A DNA stretch of 64,000 nt, from the NCBI RefSeq assembly GCF_007859315.1, contig NZ_VOHA01000029.1, positions 23,878 to 87,877 of the forward strand. The letters are read 5' to 3'. Below are positions 8,525 through 16,655 of this stretch, in pieces; positions within the stretch are counted from its first letter, which is position 1; each line of letters starts with the position of its first letter. This DNA comes from Reyranella sp. CPCC 100927 (GTDB taxonomy: Bacteria; Pseudomonadota; Alphaproteobacteria; Reyranellales; Reyranellaceae). The notes below the pieces were generated by a model. It saw only the letters and a list, made by a program, of their open reading frames with translations, had not been told where the DNA came from and ran no database searches. The translations under genes and the position numbers were made by a program.

Positions 8525-9568
8525 ATGCGGATCTGGTACACGCGCTGTCCCCTGCCGACCGCGTCGAGCATCGCGATCGAGCGTGGCATGCTCGATGACG
8601 AATTCCGGGCCGACGGTATCGTCGTGCAGTCGCTCAACGCGTCGAGCGACATGGCGGTGCGCGAGGCGCACTACAACCACGGCCAGACCAATTTGTTCCG
8701 GCAAGGCGGCAACATTCCGCCGATCTGGAGCCGGTCACGCGGCGCCGACACGGTAGTGGTCGCCACCAACTGGATCGACGAGTACCAGGCGATTGTGGCG
8801 CTGCCGTCCTCGGGGATACAGAATGCCGCCGACCTGCGCGGCAAGCGGCTCGGGATGCCGCGACGCCTGAACGAGCAGATCGACTACTGGCGTGCCATGT
8901 GCCTGCGCGGATACCTCGCTGCGTTGGAGATTGCCGGCCTCGAGCCGAACGACGTCGAGTTCGTCGACCTCCCGATCGACGAAAAGCAGATCCCGACGGG
9001 CGGCGCATCGCAACGTGGCACCTTGTGGCGCGGCGCCAACCGCGCCCGCAGGCAAAGCCGCGAGGCGCTCGCCCTGATCCGCGGCGAGATCGACGCGATC
9101 TATACCGCCGGTGCGCCGGGCGCCCAGCTTTCGTCGTTCATGGGGGCCTCCACTGTCGTCGATCTCGGCGCGCATGCGGACTCGGGCTCGCGTGTCAACA
9201 ACCAGGTTCCCACCGTCCTGACCGTCGACGGCGAGCTCGCCCGCTCCGCACCCGAGACGGTCGCGCGCTATCTCGCGGCGCTCATGCAGGCGGCGCGCTG
9301 GGCGCACGAGCACGAGGCGGAGACGCTCGGCATCGTGGGCGGCGACGTCGGCGCAACGCCGGAATGGGTGACGGCGGCCTACGGCGCCGAGGTACATGAT
9401 CGACTTGCCCTGGAACTCGACGAGCGCTCGATCGCGGCGGTCGCGGCACAGAAGGCATTCCTGCTCGGGAACGGCTTCATCGATAAGGATTTCGACGCCG
9501 GCGCATGGATCGATCCGCGCCCGCTCGAACTGGCACGAGGAATGGACCATGAACGTAGGCTTGGCTGA
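8525..9568 (+). CDS. DszB-like sulfinate desulfinase / SsuA-fold protein, cytoplasmic
   Basis: This 347-aa protein has the SsuA/TauA periplasmic-binding fold but no signal peptide, starting MRIWYTRCPLP. It resembles DszB, the 2'-hydroxybiphenyl-2-sulfinate desulfinase of the dibenzothiophene 4S pathway. A candidate catalytic Cys8 lies in RCPLP (DszB Cys27 in NCPVP). His49, Arg59 and Gly62 in HYNHGQTNLFRQGGNIPPIW reproduce the spacing of DszB His60, Arg70 and Gly73. The C-terminal ALELDERSIAAVAAQKAFLL region also resembles the DszB end. I infer C-S bond cleavage of an aromatic sulfinate, releasing sulfite; a non-catalytic binding protein is the alternative. Start ATG 8525 is four bases after the amidohydrolase; its end overlaps ggt. 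Confidence 0.72.
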   Translation: MRIWYTRCPLPTASSIAIERGMLDDEFRADGIVVQSLNASSDMAVREAHYNHGQTNLFRQGGNIPPIWSRSRGADTVVVATNWIDEYQAIVALPSSGIQNAADLRGKRLGMPRRLNEQIDYWRAMCLRGYLAALEIAGLEPNDVEFVDLPIDEKQIPTGGASQRGTLWRGANRARRQSREALALIRGEIDAIYTAGAPGAQLSSFMGASTVVDLGAHADSGSRVNNQVPTVLTVDGELARSAPETVARYLAALMQAARWAHEHEAETLGIVGGDVGATPEWVTAAYGAEVHDRLALELDERSIAAVAAQKAFLLGNGFIDKDFDAGAWIDPRPLELARGMDHERRLG

Positions 9569-11192
9569 GCGTCCCGAGGCGGCGATGGCGCGGCGCGCCG
9601 TGGCGAGGGGCGGCATGGTCGCGACCGCCCATCCGCTCGCGAGCCGGGTCGGGCTCGACGTGCTTGCCCGAGGTGGCAATGCGATGGACGCCGCGATCGC
9701 GGCGGTGGCGGTGCTCGGCGTAGTGCAGCCCATGATGAGCGGGCTGGGCGGCGACAGCTTCATCCTGATCCGGTCCGGACGTACCGGTGCGATACGCTCG
9801 GTCAATGCCAGCGGCCCCGCGCCCCATGGCCAATCGCTCGAATGGGCCAGGAAAGCCGGGCTGGCCAGGCTGCCCGATCGCGGCATGCTCTCGGTATCCG
9901 TACCGGGGGCGGTGGCCGCGATGTGCGCAGCGCACCAGCAGTTCGGCAGCGGCCGGCATAGTCTCGCGGCGCTGCTGCAGCCGGCCATTGGTCATGCAAC
10001 CGACGGCGTGGCCCTGACGCGGTCGGTGGCGCGCTTCTTCGCGCTGAACGAAGCTGTCCTCGCTGGGTCCGAATCGGCCCGCGCTGCGTACCTGAAGAAC
10101 GGCAAGGCGCCAGCGGAAGGCGAAGTGCTGAGCCAGCCGGAGCTCGCGAACACATTGGAGGCCGTGGCCGCCGGCGGAGCCGATGCGTTCTATCGCGGCG
10201 AGTTCGCCCGCCGCCTGGTTGCGCACAGCGCCGCGACCGGCGGCCTGTTCTCGCTCGACGACCTTGCCGAGTACCAGTGCGAGACCGTCGAGCCGCTGTC
10301 GTTGGCGCTCGGACAAGGCAGGATCTACACCAATCCGCCGGTCGGGCAGGGCATCGTGCTGCTGGAGGCGCTCGGCATCCTCGAACGCTGCACACCGATG
10401 GATCGCAGCAGCGAGGTCGTGCAGGTGCACAGGATGATCGAGGCGCTGAAGCTCGCCTTCCTCGACCGCAATCGCCACCTCGGCGATCCGCGCTTCGTGG
10501 CCAACCCGATCGACCGCCTGCTGAGCGATTCCCACCTGCGCGGGCACGCCGGGCGGATTGATGACCGGCGGGCCATGACGTCGGTCGAGGAGAGCTGGTC
10601 CTCCTTCGGCGAAGGCGACACGACGTGCCTGGCGACGGCGGACGAGTCCGGCAACGTCGTCGCCTACATTTCCAGCCTGTCGACGCCGTTTGGCGCGGCC
10701 GAGGTGATCGACGGGACGGGCGTGCTGATGAACAACCGGGCCGGCCGGGGCTTCACGCTCGATCCGACGGCGCCGAACTGCCTCGCCGGCGGCAAGCGCA
10801 CGATGTCGACCTTGCACGTCTACATGGTCTGCGACGACGACGGCCTGAAACTTGCTGGCGGAACATCCGGCGGCGACGGGCAACCGCAGTGGAATTTGCA
10901 GATACTGGACGCTGTGCTGAATGGCGGGCGTGACCTCCGGGAGGCGATCGACCAGCCGCGCTGGGAACTGATGCCGGGAACCGATCCGGTCAATCTCGGC
11001 CAGCCCTTCGAAATCCGAATGGATGGTCGCTTTGCATCGTCGCTGGCGGGTTTGGGCGAACTGGGCCATCGCATCAGTGACAAGCCGCTGGGCATGCTCG
11101 GCGCCGCCCAGGCGATTGCCGTGAGCGGGGACGGGACGTTGGTCGGGGCCGCCGATCCCCGCGCCGATGGATGCGCGCTGGGGCTCGACTGA
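9549..11192 (+). CDS. Gamma-glutamyltransferase family Ntn-hydrolase
   Basis: Starts at ATG 9549 inside the end of the desulfinase-like gene (20-bp overlap, translational coupling). The 547-aa protein has the family's features: GGMVATAHPLAS and GGNAMDAAIAA near the N-terminus, GLGGDSF, and the autoprocessing site GEGDTTCLATAD, where Thr358 would become the N-terminal nucleophile of the small subunit, then LMNNRAGRGFT and AGGKRTMSTL. There is no signal peptide, so it appears cytoplasmic, unlike classical periplasmic GGT. Family members include GGT and cephalosporin/glutaryl acylases; within this operon a role in cleaving a gamma-glutamyl, glutathione or amide conjugate of the imported compound is possible but unproven. 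Confidence 0.85.
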   Translation: MNVGLAERPEAAMARRAVARGGMVATAHPLASRVGLDVLARGGNAMDAAIAAVAVLGVVQPMMSGLGGDSFILIRSGRTGAIRSVNASGPAPHGQSLEWARKAGLARLPDRGMLSVSVPGAVAAMCAAHQQFGSGRHSLAALLQPAIGHATDGVALTRSVARFFALNEAVLAGSESARAAYLKNGKAPAEGEVLSQPELANTLEAVAAGGADAFYRGEFARRLVAHSAATGGLFSLDDLAEYQCETVEPLSLALGQGRIYTNPPVGQGIVLLEALGILERCTPMDRSSEVVQVHRMIEALKLAFLDRNRHLGDPRFVANPIDRLLSDSHLRGHAGRIDDRRAMTSVEESWSSFGEGDTTCLATADESGNVVAYISSLSTPFGAAEVIDGTGVLMNNRAGRGFTLDPTAPNCLAGGKRTMSTLHVYMVCDDDGLKLAGGTSGGDGQPQWNLQILDAVLNGGRDLREAIDQPRWELMPGTDPVNLGQPFEIRMDGRFASSLAGLGELGHRISDKPLGMLGAAQAIAVSGDGTLVGAADPRADGCALGLD

Positions 11193-11209
11193 CGGGAAGG
11201 GAGGACTTC

Positions 11210-12286
11210 ATGGGGCACGAGAGGGCAGATGGGAGCAGGACGATCCGGATGGCACGCCGTACGTTCATGACGGCGGCTCCAGTCCTTCTTGCTGCAGGCA
11301 CGAGTGGCGCGTGGGCCCAGGCGCCGACGATCGTCAGGGTGGGCGTGCTCAACAGCCTGTCCGAGATCATCATCTTCGTGGCCATGGAGAAGGGCTACTT
11401 CAAGGAGGAAGGGCTCGACATCAAGCTGGAGCGCTTCTCCAACACCGCCGACATGATCGCTCCGTTGAGCAGCGGCCAGATCGACGTCGCCTCCGGCGCG
11501 CCCACGCTCGGCTTGTTCAACGGGTCCCTGCGCGGCCTGCCGCTCAAGCTGGTGGCCGACAAGGGCCGCAACTCCAAGGGGCACGGCTTCAACGCGATCG
11601 TCGTCCGAAAGGACCTGGTCGAGTCCGGGAAGGTCAAGTCCGCGGCCGACCTCAAGGGGCTCAGGATCGCGACCGCGTCCCGGCATTCGCCGATGGAGCA
11701 GCAACTCGAGATGGCCCTGCAGAAGGTCGGCCTCAGCAACAAGGACGTCGAGATCCAGAACCTCGACTTCCCCGACATGATCACCGCCCTGGATAACAAG
11801 GCCGTTGACGGAGCGCTGATGATCGAGCCGTTCGTCGCGATCGCGGCGAAGCGCGGCGTCGGCGTGCGTTTCATGGGTGTCGATGACATTGCGCCCGACT
11901 TCCAGATCGCCGGCGTCATCTATGGTCCCGACTTCGTGGTCAAGCAGCCGGAGGCCGCGAAGCGCTGGATGGTCGCCTATGTCCGGGCCATCCGCGACTA
12001 TCTCGCTGCGGTCGGCAGCAAGGCGGGCAAGGATAAGCTGATCGTGGTGCTCAAGAAGTATGCGTCTGGCACCACCGACGCCAGCGTGCTCGAGAATGCG
12101 GTGTTTCCGGGCTTCGATCCCGACGGCTACCTGAACCTCAAGACCATAGAGGCCAGCATCGACTGGTATGCCACCCGCGGCCTGCTCAAGGCCAAGCCGA
12201 AGCTCACCGACCTTGCCGACTATCAGTACCTGAACTACGCCCTGGAACGCCTGGGTCGGCGCGAACGGGCGCAGAAGGTCCAGTAG
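11210..12286 (+). CDS. ABC transporter substrate-binding protein, NMT1/SsuA type, Tat-like signal
   Basis: ATG 11210 follows a strong SD (GGGAAGGGAGGA). The 358-aa precursor carries a twin-arginine-like signal (MARRTFMTAAPVLL, cleavage near AWAQA). The mature part is an SsuA/TauA/ThiY-type binding fold: VGVLNSLSEIIIFVAMEKGYF, KEEGLDIKLERFSN, LSSGQIDVASGAPTLGLF. It should deliver a small anionic ligand to the permease and ATPase two genes downstream. The family handles alkanesulfonates, taurine, nitrate, phthalate-like aromatics and thiamine precursors. Together with the DszB-like enzyme an aromatic sulfonate or sulfinate ligand is a reasonable inference, but aromatic carboxylates are also possible. 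Confidence 0.88.
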   Translation: MGHERADGSRTIRMARRTFMTAAPVLLAAGTSGAWAQAPTIVRVGVLNSLSEIIIFVAMEKGYFKEEGLDIKLERFSNTADMIAPLSSGQIDVASGAPTLGLFNGSLRGLPLKLVADKGRNSKGHGFNAIVVRKDLVESGKVKSAADLKGLRIATASRHSPMEQQLEMALQKVGLSNKDVEIQNLDFPDMITALDNKAVDGALMIEPFVAIAAKRGVGVRFMGVDDIAPDFQIAGVIYGPDFVVKQPEAAKRWMVAYVRAIRDYLAAVGSKAGKDKLIVVLKKYASGTTDASVLENAVFPGFDPDGYLNLKTIEASIDWYATRGLLKAKPKLTDLADYQYLNYALERLGRRERAQKVQ

Positions 12287-12311
12287 CAACGTCGATTGGC
12301 AGGAGCGAATC

Positions 12312-13418
12312 ATGAGTCGAACCAACGCGAAGCCCGCGTTCCAGGCCGATACGCTGGACCGTCTCCATGAGGACATGGAGAAGGCGCGGCTGGTGCCGAC
12401 GTGGAAGTACGTATCAGAGTTCGTCTCGGCCAAGCCGAAGGTGACCTACCGGCCGTACCTCTGGCGATGGAGCGAGGTGCTACAGTATCTGTACCGTGCC
12501 GGCGAGCTGATCACGCCGGAGCGCGGCGCCGAGCGGCGCTCGATGGAGCACACCAATCCCGACCTGCGCGCCCAATACACGACATCGCACACCATCGCGA
12601 CGGCTGTGCAGCTCGTGAAGGCGGGAGAGTCCGCGCCGTCGCATCGGCACATGGCGGGTGCCATCCGCTTTGCCGCGAGCAGCCGCGGCGGCCGAGTGTT
12701 CACCAGAGTCGACGGCGAGGCCCTGACGATGGAGGAGAACGACCTGCTGCTGACGCCATCGGGCATGTGGCACGAGCATGTCAACGACACCGAGCACGAC
12801 ATCGTCTGGCTGGACGCGCTGGACTATCCACTGGTCAACCTGCTTCAGGCGAGCTGGTTCGAGCCGTCCGATCCGGCCAAGCCTGTCCCCACCTATGCCG
12901 ACGGCCATACGGCGGCGCGCCTGGGCCACGGCCGGCCCGTCGGCTGGGGCGACAACCCCGCCGGAACGCCGCGCATGCGCTATGCCTGGAGCGACATGCA
13001 TGCCGCGCTTGAGCGGTTGTCCGGGGAGGAGGGCAGCCCCTATGACGGGGTGATCCTCGAATACGTCAATCCGCTCACCTCGGGGCCGACCCTGCCGACC
13101 ATGTCGTGCCGCGCGCAGCTGCTGCGGCCGGGTGAGCACACGCGGGCCCACCGTTCGCTGTCGAGCACGATCTACTTCGTCATCGAAGGCGAGGGGACCA
13201 GCGTCGTCAACGGCGTGCGCTTCGATTGGGCCAAGGGCGACGTCTTTGTCGTGCCGAACTGGCATTGGCACGAGCACGACAACCATGGAACAAGACCGGC
13301 ATTCCTGTTCTCCGTGACCGATCAGCCCGTCATGGAGAAGCTCGGCATGTTCCGCGAGGAAGCCCATCCGGACGGCGACGGCCGGCAGGCCATCGTTGGC
13401 TCATTTCAGCCGGTCTAG
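12312..13418 (+). CDS. Gentisate 1,2-dioxygenase-like bicupin
   Basis: The 368-aa protein has two cupin domains. The N-terminal one (about 95-165) carries SAPSHRHMAGAIRF and GMWHEHVND, giving the Fe(II) ligands His111, His113 and His154 expected for gentisate/salicylate 1,2-dioxygenases. The C-terminal cupin (about 265-345) has a second His-rich NWHWHEHDN and probably a structural role. Gentisate dioxygenases open the ring of 2,5-dihydroxybenzoate to maleylpyruvate. The product fits exactly with the GSH-dependent isomerase three genes downstream. Substrate could be gentisate, a hydroxynaphthoate, salicylate or an aminobenzoate derivative. SD AGGAG precedes ATG 12312. Confidence 0.85.
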   Translation: MSRTNAKPAFQADTLDRLHEDMEKARLVPTWKYVSEFVSAKPKVTYRPYLWRWSEVLQYLYRAGELITPERGAERRSMEHTNPDLRAQYTTSHTIATAVQLVKAGESAPSHRHMAGAIRFAASSRGGRVFTRVDGEALTMEENDLLLTPSGMWHEHVNDTEHDIVWLDALDYPLVNLLQASWFEPSDPAKPVPTYADGHTAARLGHGRPVGWGDNPAGTPRMRYAWSDMHAALERLSGEEGSPYDGVILEYVNPLTSGPTLPTMSCRAQLLRPGEHTRAHRSLSSTIYFVIEGEGTSVVNGVRFDWAKGDVFVVPNWHWHEHDNHGTRPAFLFSVTDQPVMEKLGMFREEAHPDGDGRQAIVGSFQPV

Positions 13419-13437
13419 GCGTACGCAGACCCAGCCG

Positions 13438-14271
13438 ATGCCTCCCAACACAAAAAAGGTGCTGTCGGTCGTCGAGCCGGCGGCCATTGCCGGCCCTGGC
13501 CGCAACACGGTCATTCGCATCGCTGGGCTGAGCAAGCGGTTCCTCACCGACCGGGGCGAGTTCGAGGCGCTGCGCGGCATCGACCTGGCGATAGGAGGGG
13601 GCGAGTTCGTCTGCCTGCTCGGCGCCTCGGGATGCGGCAAGACGACGTTGCTGCGCATCCTCGCAGGACTCGATCGGCACACCGATGGCGTCGTCGAGAT
13701 CAGGGCTGCGCGGTCGGGGGAGCCGCTCACATCGGTCGTGTTCCAGGAGCATTCGATCTTCCCGTGGATGACCGTGTGGGACAACGTCGCCTATGGCCTT
13801 CGCGCGCGCAGGCTCGACAAAGCAACCGTGCGCGAGCGCGTCGACTTCTTCGTGCACAAGGTTGGCCTGACGAGCTTCGCGCGGTCCCTCCCGCACCAGC
13901 TTTCGGGCGGCATGAAGCAGCGCGTGTCGATCGCGCGGGCCTTCGCCAACGACCCCGAGATCCTCCTGATGGACGAGCCGTTCTCGGCGCTCGACGAGCA
14001 GAACCGCGCGATCCTGCAGGAAGAACTGCTGCGCATCTGGAGCGATACCCGCAAGACCGTGGTCTTCATAACCCATTCGATCGACGAGGCAGTGTTCCTG
14101 GCCGATCGCGTGGTCGTCCTTGGAGGTCCGCCCGGTCACGTCGTCATGGATGCGAGAGTGCCTTTCGCACGGCCGCGCAATGCCTATGAATTGCGTGCCT
14201 TGCCGGAATTCGGAGCCCTGGTTGCGGACTTTGGCGCCCACATCAAGGCGGGTATGAATGGCCAACGCTAA
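13438..14271 (+). CDS. ABC transporter ATPase, SsuB/TauB type
   Basis: Start placed at ATG 13438, 20 bp after the dioxygenase; an in-frame upstream ATG overlaps that gene. The 277-aa protein has Walker A (LLGASGCGKTTLLR), Q-loop (VVFQEHSIFPWM), signature LSGGMKQR, Walker B (ILLMDEPFSALD) and the switch His (VVFITHSIDEAV). These place it with nitrate/sulfonate/taurine importer ATPases. It should power the adjacent permease. Its end overlaps the permease start by 14 bp. Confidence 0.93.
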   Translation: MPPNTKKVLSVVEPAAIAGPGRNTVIRIAGLSKRFLTDRGEFEALRGIDLAIGGGEFVCLLGASGCGKTTLLRILAGLDRHTDGVVEIRAARSGEPLTSVVFQEHSIFPWMTVWDNVAYGLRARRLDKATVRERVDFFVHKVGLTSFARSLPHQLSGGMKQRVSIARAFANDPEILLMDEPFSALDEQNRAILQEELLRIWSDTRKTVVFITHSIDEAVFLADRVVVLGGPPGHVVMDARVPFARPRNAYELRALPEFGALVADFGAHIKAGMNGQR

Positions 14272-15112
14272 TCGCAACAGGGCGGCAAGCGACGCGGACG
14301 GCCTCGTCCGTCTCCCGGCCGACCCGGACATCGGCCAATCGGTCCGGCGGCGCGCGCGCCTGGAAAAGGCGCTCGGCATCCTGAGCCCGTTGCTGATCCT
14401 GGTGCTCTGGGAGATTGTCGTCCGTGCCGGGCTGCTCGACGCGCGCATCGTGCCCGCGCCCAGCATGATTCTCGAGACGTTCAAGTCGCTGATCGAGAGC
14501 GGCGAGCTGGCGCGCCATGTCGGCGTTTCGTTGACGCGGGTTTTCGTCGGGCTGCTGCTCGGGGCGATGCCGGGCCTCGTCGTCGGCACGCTGATGGGGC
14601 TCTCGCCAATGACGCGCGCCATCGTCAGCCCGATCGTCGCCTCGTTGTATCCCATCCCCAAGATCGCGATCTTTCCGCTGGTCATGGCCATCTTTGGCAT
14701 CGGCGAGCTCAGCAAGTACGTGCTGGTCGCTATCGCAGTCTTCTTTTTCATGGCCATCAATTCGTTTGCCGGTGTGGCCAACGTCGATCGGATCTACTGG
14801 GACGTCGGCCGCAGCTTCGGCGTTTCGCGGTCCCGCGCGATCCTGACGATCGCCCTGCCGGGCGCGCTGCCGATGATCCTCGCAGGTCTTCGCCTCAGCC
14901 TTGGCGTGTCGCTGCTGGTGCTGGTCGGTGCGGAGTTCGTCGGCGCCAAGAGCGGCATCGGCTACCTGGTGTGGAATTCGTGGCAGGTGTTTGACGTCGA
15001 GTCGATGTACGCCGGCATCGTCGTCATCGGCCTGCTCGGCTGGGCCTTCTTCGCCGTGCTGGACGAGCTGGAGCGGCGGCTAGTGCCGTGGGGCCCCGGC
15101 AATCGGCGTTAG
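14258..15112 (+). CDS. ABC transporter permease, SsuC/TauC type
   Basis: The 284-aa inner-membrane protein has about six hydrophobic segments, the first near residues 40-60 (LGILSPLLILVLWEIVV). The cytoplasmic EAA-like loop, DVGRSFGVSRSRAILTIALP followed by GALPMILAGLRLSLG, identifies a BPD_transp_1 importer permease. With the Tat-type binding protein and the ATPase it makes a complete SsuABC-like importer embedded among catabolic enzymes. Translationally coupled to the ATPase gene by overlap and separated by only 7 bp from the isomerase gene. Confidence 0.93.
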   Translation: MANANRNRAASDADGLVRLPADPDIGQSVRRRARLEKALGILSPLLILVLWEIVVRAGLLDARIVPAPSMILETFKSLIESGELARHVGVSLTRVFVGLLLGAMPGLVVGTLMGLSPMTRAIVSPIVASLYPIPKIAIFPLVMAIFGIGELSKYVLVAIAVFFFMAINSFAGVANVDRIYWDVGRSFGVSRSRAILTIALPGALPMILAGLRLSLGVSLLVLVGAEFVGAKSGIGYLVWNSWQVFDVESMYAGIVVIGLLGWAFFAVLDELERRLVPWGPGNRR

Positions 15113-15119
15113 CGCGGAG

Positions 15120-15773
15120 ATGGATATGTTCAAGCTGTTCACCTACTGGCGGTCGTCGACGGCCTATCGCGTCCGCATCGCGATGAACCTCAAGAGGCTT
15201 GCCTACGAGCCGGTGTACGTCAGCATCCCGAAGCTGGAACACAAGGCGCAACCCTACCTGGCCGTGAACCCGCAGGGCCTCGTCCCCGCGCTGGTCGAGG
15301 ACGGCAAGGTGGTGGCGCAGTCGCTCGCCATCCTGGAATACCTCGAAGAGCGGACGCCGCAGCCGGCGCTGCTGCCCGAGGGGCGATATGAACGGGCCTA
15401 CGTGCGGGCGCTGACCCAGATCGTTGGTTGCGAGATCCATCCGCTCAACAATGTGCGTGTGCTCAAATACCTGGAACAGCGGCTGCAGGTGTCGGCCGAC
15501 GCCAAGCTGGCGTGGTACCGCGACTGGATGGCAGAAGGCCTGGCATCGTACGAGGCGACCCTGCAGGCGTGTGCGATGGCGGGCGACTTCTGCTACGGCG
15601 ACCAGGTGACATTGGCCGACGTCTGCCTGGTGCCGCAGATTTACAATGCGCGGCGTTTTTCCTGCCCGCTCGACGCCTATCCGCGAACGATGGCGATCGC
15701 CAGCCGCTGCGAACGGCTCGAGCCATTCATCCGCGCCTTCCCGGACACCCAGGAAGACGCCGTTGTTTCTTGA
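15120..15773 (+). CDS. Zeta-class GST: maleylpyruvate/maleylacetoacetate isomerase
   Basis: The 217-aa protein (ATG 15120, or 15126) begins KLFTYWRSSTAYRVRIAMNL, the zeta-class GST/MaiA motif in which the SS(T/C).. serines bind glutathione. It continues with VNPQGLVPALVEDG and QSLAILEYLEE; the C-terminal GST domain starts near residue 85 with HPLNNVRVLKYLE. The family performs glutathione-dependent cis-trans isomerisation of maleylacetoacetate (MaiA) or maleylpyruvate (NagL). Because a gentisate-dioxygenase-like gene sits in the same operon, maleylpyruvate is the better guess. No fumarylpyruvate hydrolase is visible in the operon. Confidence 0.88.
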   Translation: MDMFKLFTYWRSSTAYRVRIAMNLKRLAYEPVYVSIPKLEHKAQPYLAVNPQGLVPALVEDGKVVAQSLAILEYLEERTPQPALLPEGRYERAYVRALTQIVGCEIHPLNNVRVLKYLEQRLQVSADAKLAWYRDWMAEGLASYEATLQACAMAGDFCYGDQVTLADVCLVPQIYNARRFSCPLDAYPRTMAIASRCERLEPFIRAFPDTQEDAVVS

Positions 15774-15790
15774 GTGAGGAGACGGACAGA

Positions 15791-16189
15791 GTGAAAAGAC
15801 AGAGAATCTACAGCGAGCAAGTTGCCGAGCCGAAGCCGCGCCTGTGGTCGAACTGCCTGCGGGTGGGCGATGTGGCCTATGTTTCCGGCATGACGGCGCG
15901 GGCCAAGGACGGCGAAACCGTGCTCGGGGAAGAGTACGAGCAGTCGAAGGTGATCTTCGGCAAGATCAGGGACCTCGTCGAGGCCGCGGGCGGCAAGATG
16001 GACGATGTCGTGAAAATGACCATCTTCGTCACCAACATCGCGAAGAACACCGAAGTGTGGCGCGCCCGCAGCGAATTCTTCAACGGCGACTTCCCGGCCT
16101 GCAGCCTGGTCGAGGTGAGCAATCTCGCCAAGCCGGAGATCCTCGTGGAGATCGAGGCGATCGCCCATCTCGGCAGCAGCTCGCCTTGA
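15791..16189 (+). CDS. Rid (YjgF/YER057c) family protein lacking the catalytic arginine
   Basis: Starts at GTG 15791 after SD GAGGAG (15776-15782); there is no in-frame ATG nearby. The 132-aa protein has the Rid fold: LRVGDVAYVSGMTA, the VEAAGGKMDDVVKMTIFVT segment and VEIEAIAHL. Archetypal RidA uses an Arg in PARSxVEV for imine hydrolysis; here the motif is FPACSLVEV, with Cys104 at that position. That moves it into a non-archetypal Rid subgroup, often found in catabolic operons. Last gene of the operon, 17 bp after the isomerase. Role in hydrolysing a reactive imine or enamine intermediate is possible but not assured. Confidence 0.85.
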   Translation: MKRQRIYSEQVAEPKPRLWSNCLRVGDVAYVSGMTARAKDGETVLGEEYEQSKVIFGKIRDLVEAAGGKMDDVVKMTIFVTNIAKNTEVWRARSEFFNGDFPACSLVEVSNLAKPEILVEIEAIAHLGSSSP

Positions 16190-16222
16190 GGCGAGCGCGC
16201 AGAGTTGGTCAGCCGCGTAGCG

Positions 16223-16650
16223 TGGGCAAGCCCGCATTCCGCATCGACATTCACGGCATAGCGGACTTCATCACCCGCTATCCGGGCGTCGATGTCGGGC
16301 GCCTCGGCCTGCTCGGCATCTGCGGTGGCGGCGGATACTCGTTATCAGCGGCGAAAACCGACAAGCGTTTTAAATCAGTTGCAACATTGAGCATGTTCAA
16401 CTCCGGGCGGGTACGTCGCAATGGCTTTGCGGTTCGCAACTGGCCACGATCCAGGAGCGCCTGCGTCAGGTTTCGGCGGCCCGTGCCCAGGAAATGGCGG
16501 CCGAGAAATCATCTATGGAGGTGCCGCCAGCTTGTCGGATGCGCAGATCGCCGCACTTCTGTTTGAAATGTATCGCCAAGGTTACGAATATTATTGGAAG
16601 ACGCACGCACATCCCAACTCGACCTTCAAGTACACGATGAGCAGCTTGCT
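16223..16650 (+). pseudogene. Decayed alpha/beta-hydrolase (YcjY/dienelactone-hydrolase-like) fragment
   Basis: Recognisable protein pieces occur in successive frames: DFITRYPGVDVGRLGLLGIC with the nucleophile elbow GICGGGGY, then after a shift QLATIQERLRQVSAARAQEM, then in another frame [20 protein letters not shown] and KYTMSSLLD. These are consecutive parts of one alpha/beta-hydrolase broken by at least two frameshifts and lacking both ends. The 3' end is cut exactly where the IS630 sequence begins. The operon upstream lacks a hydrolase for its ring-cleavage product, so this could be a relic of one, but that is speculation. Confidence 0.75.
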
Positions 16651-16655
16651 CGACC

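Noticed and set aside
9477..11069. 530-codon minus-strand frame opposite the GGT-family gene
   Set aside because: No recognisable domain, antisense to a well-supported gene in a tight operon.
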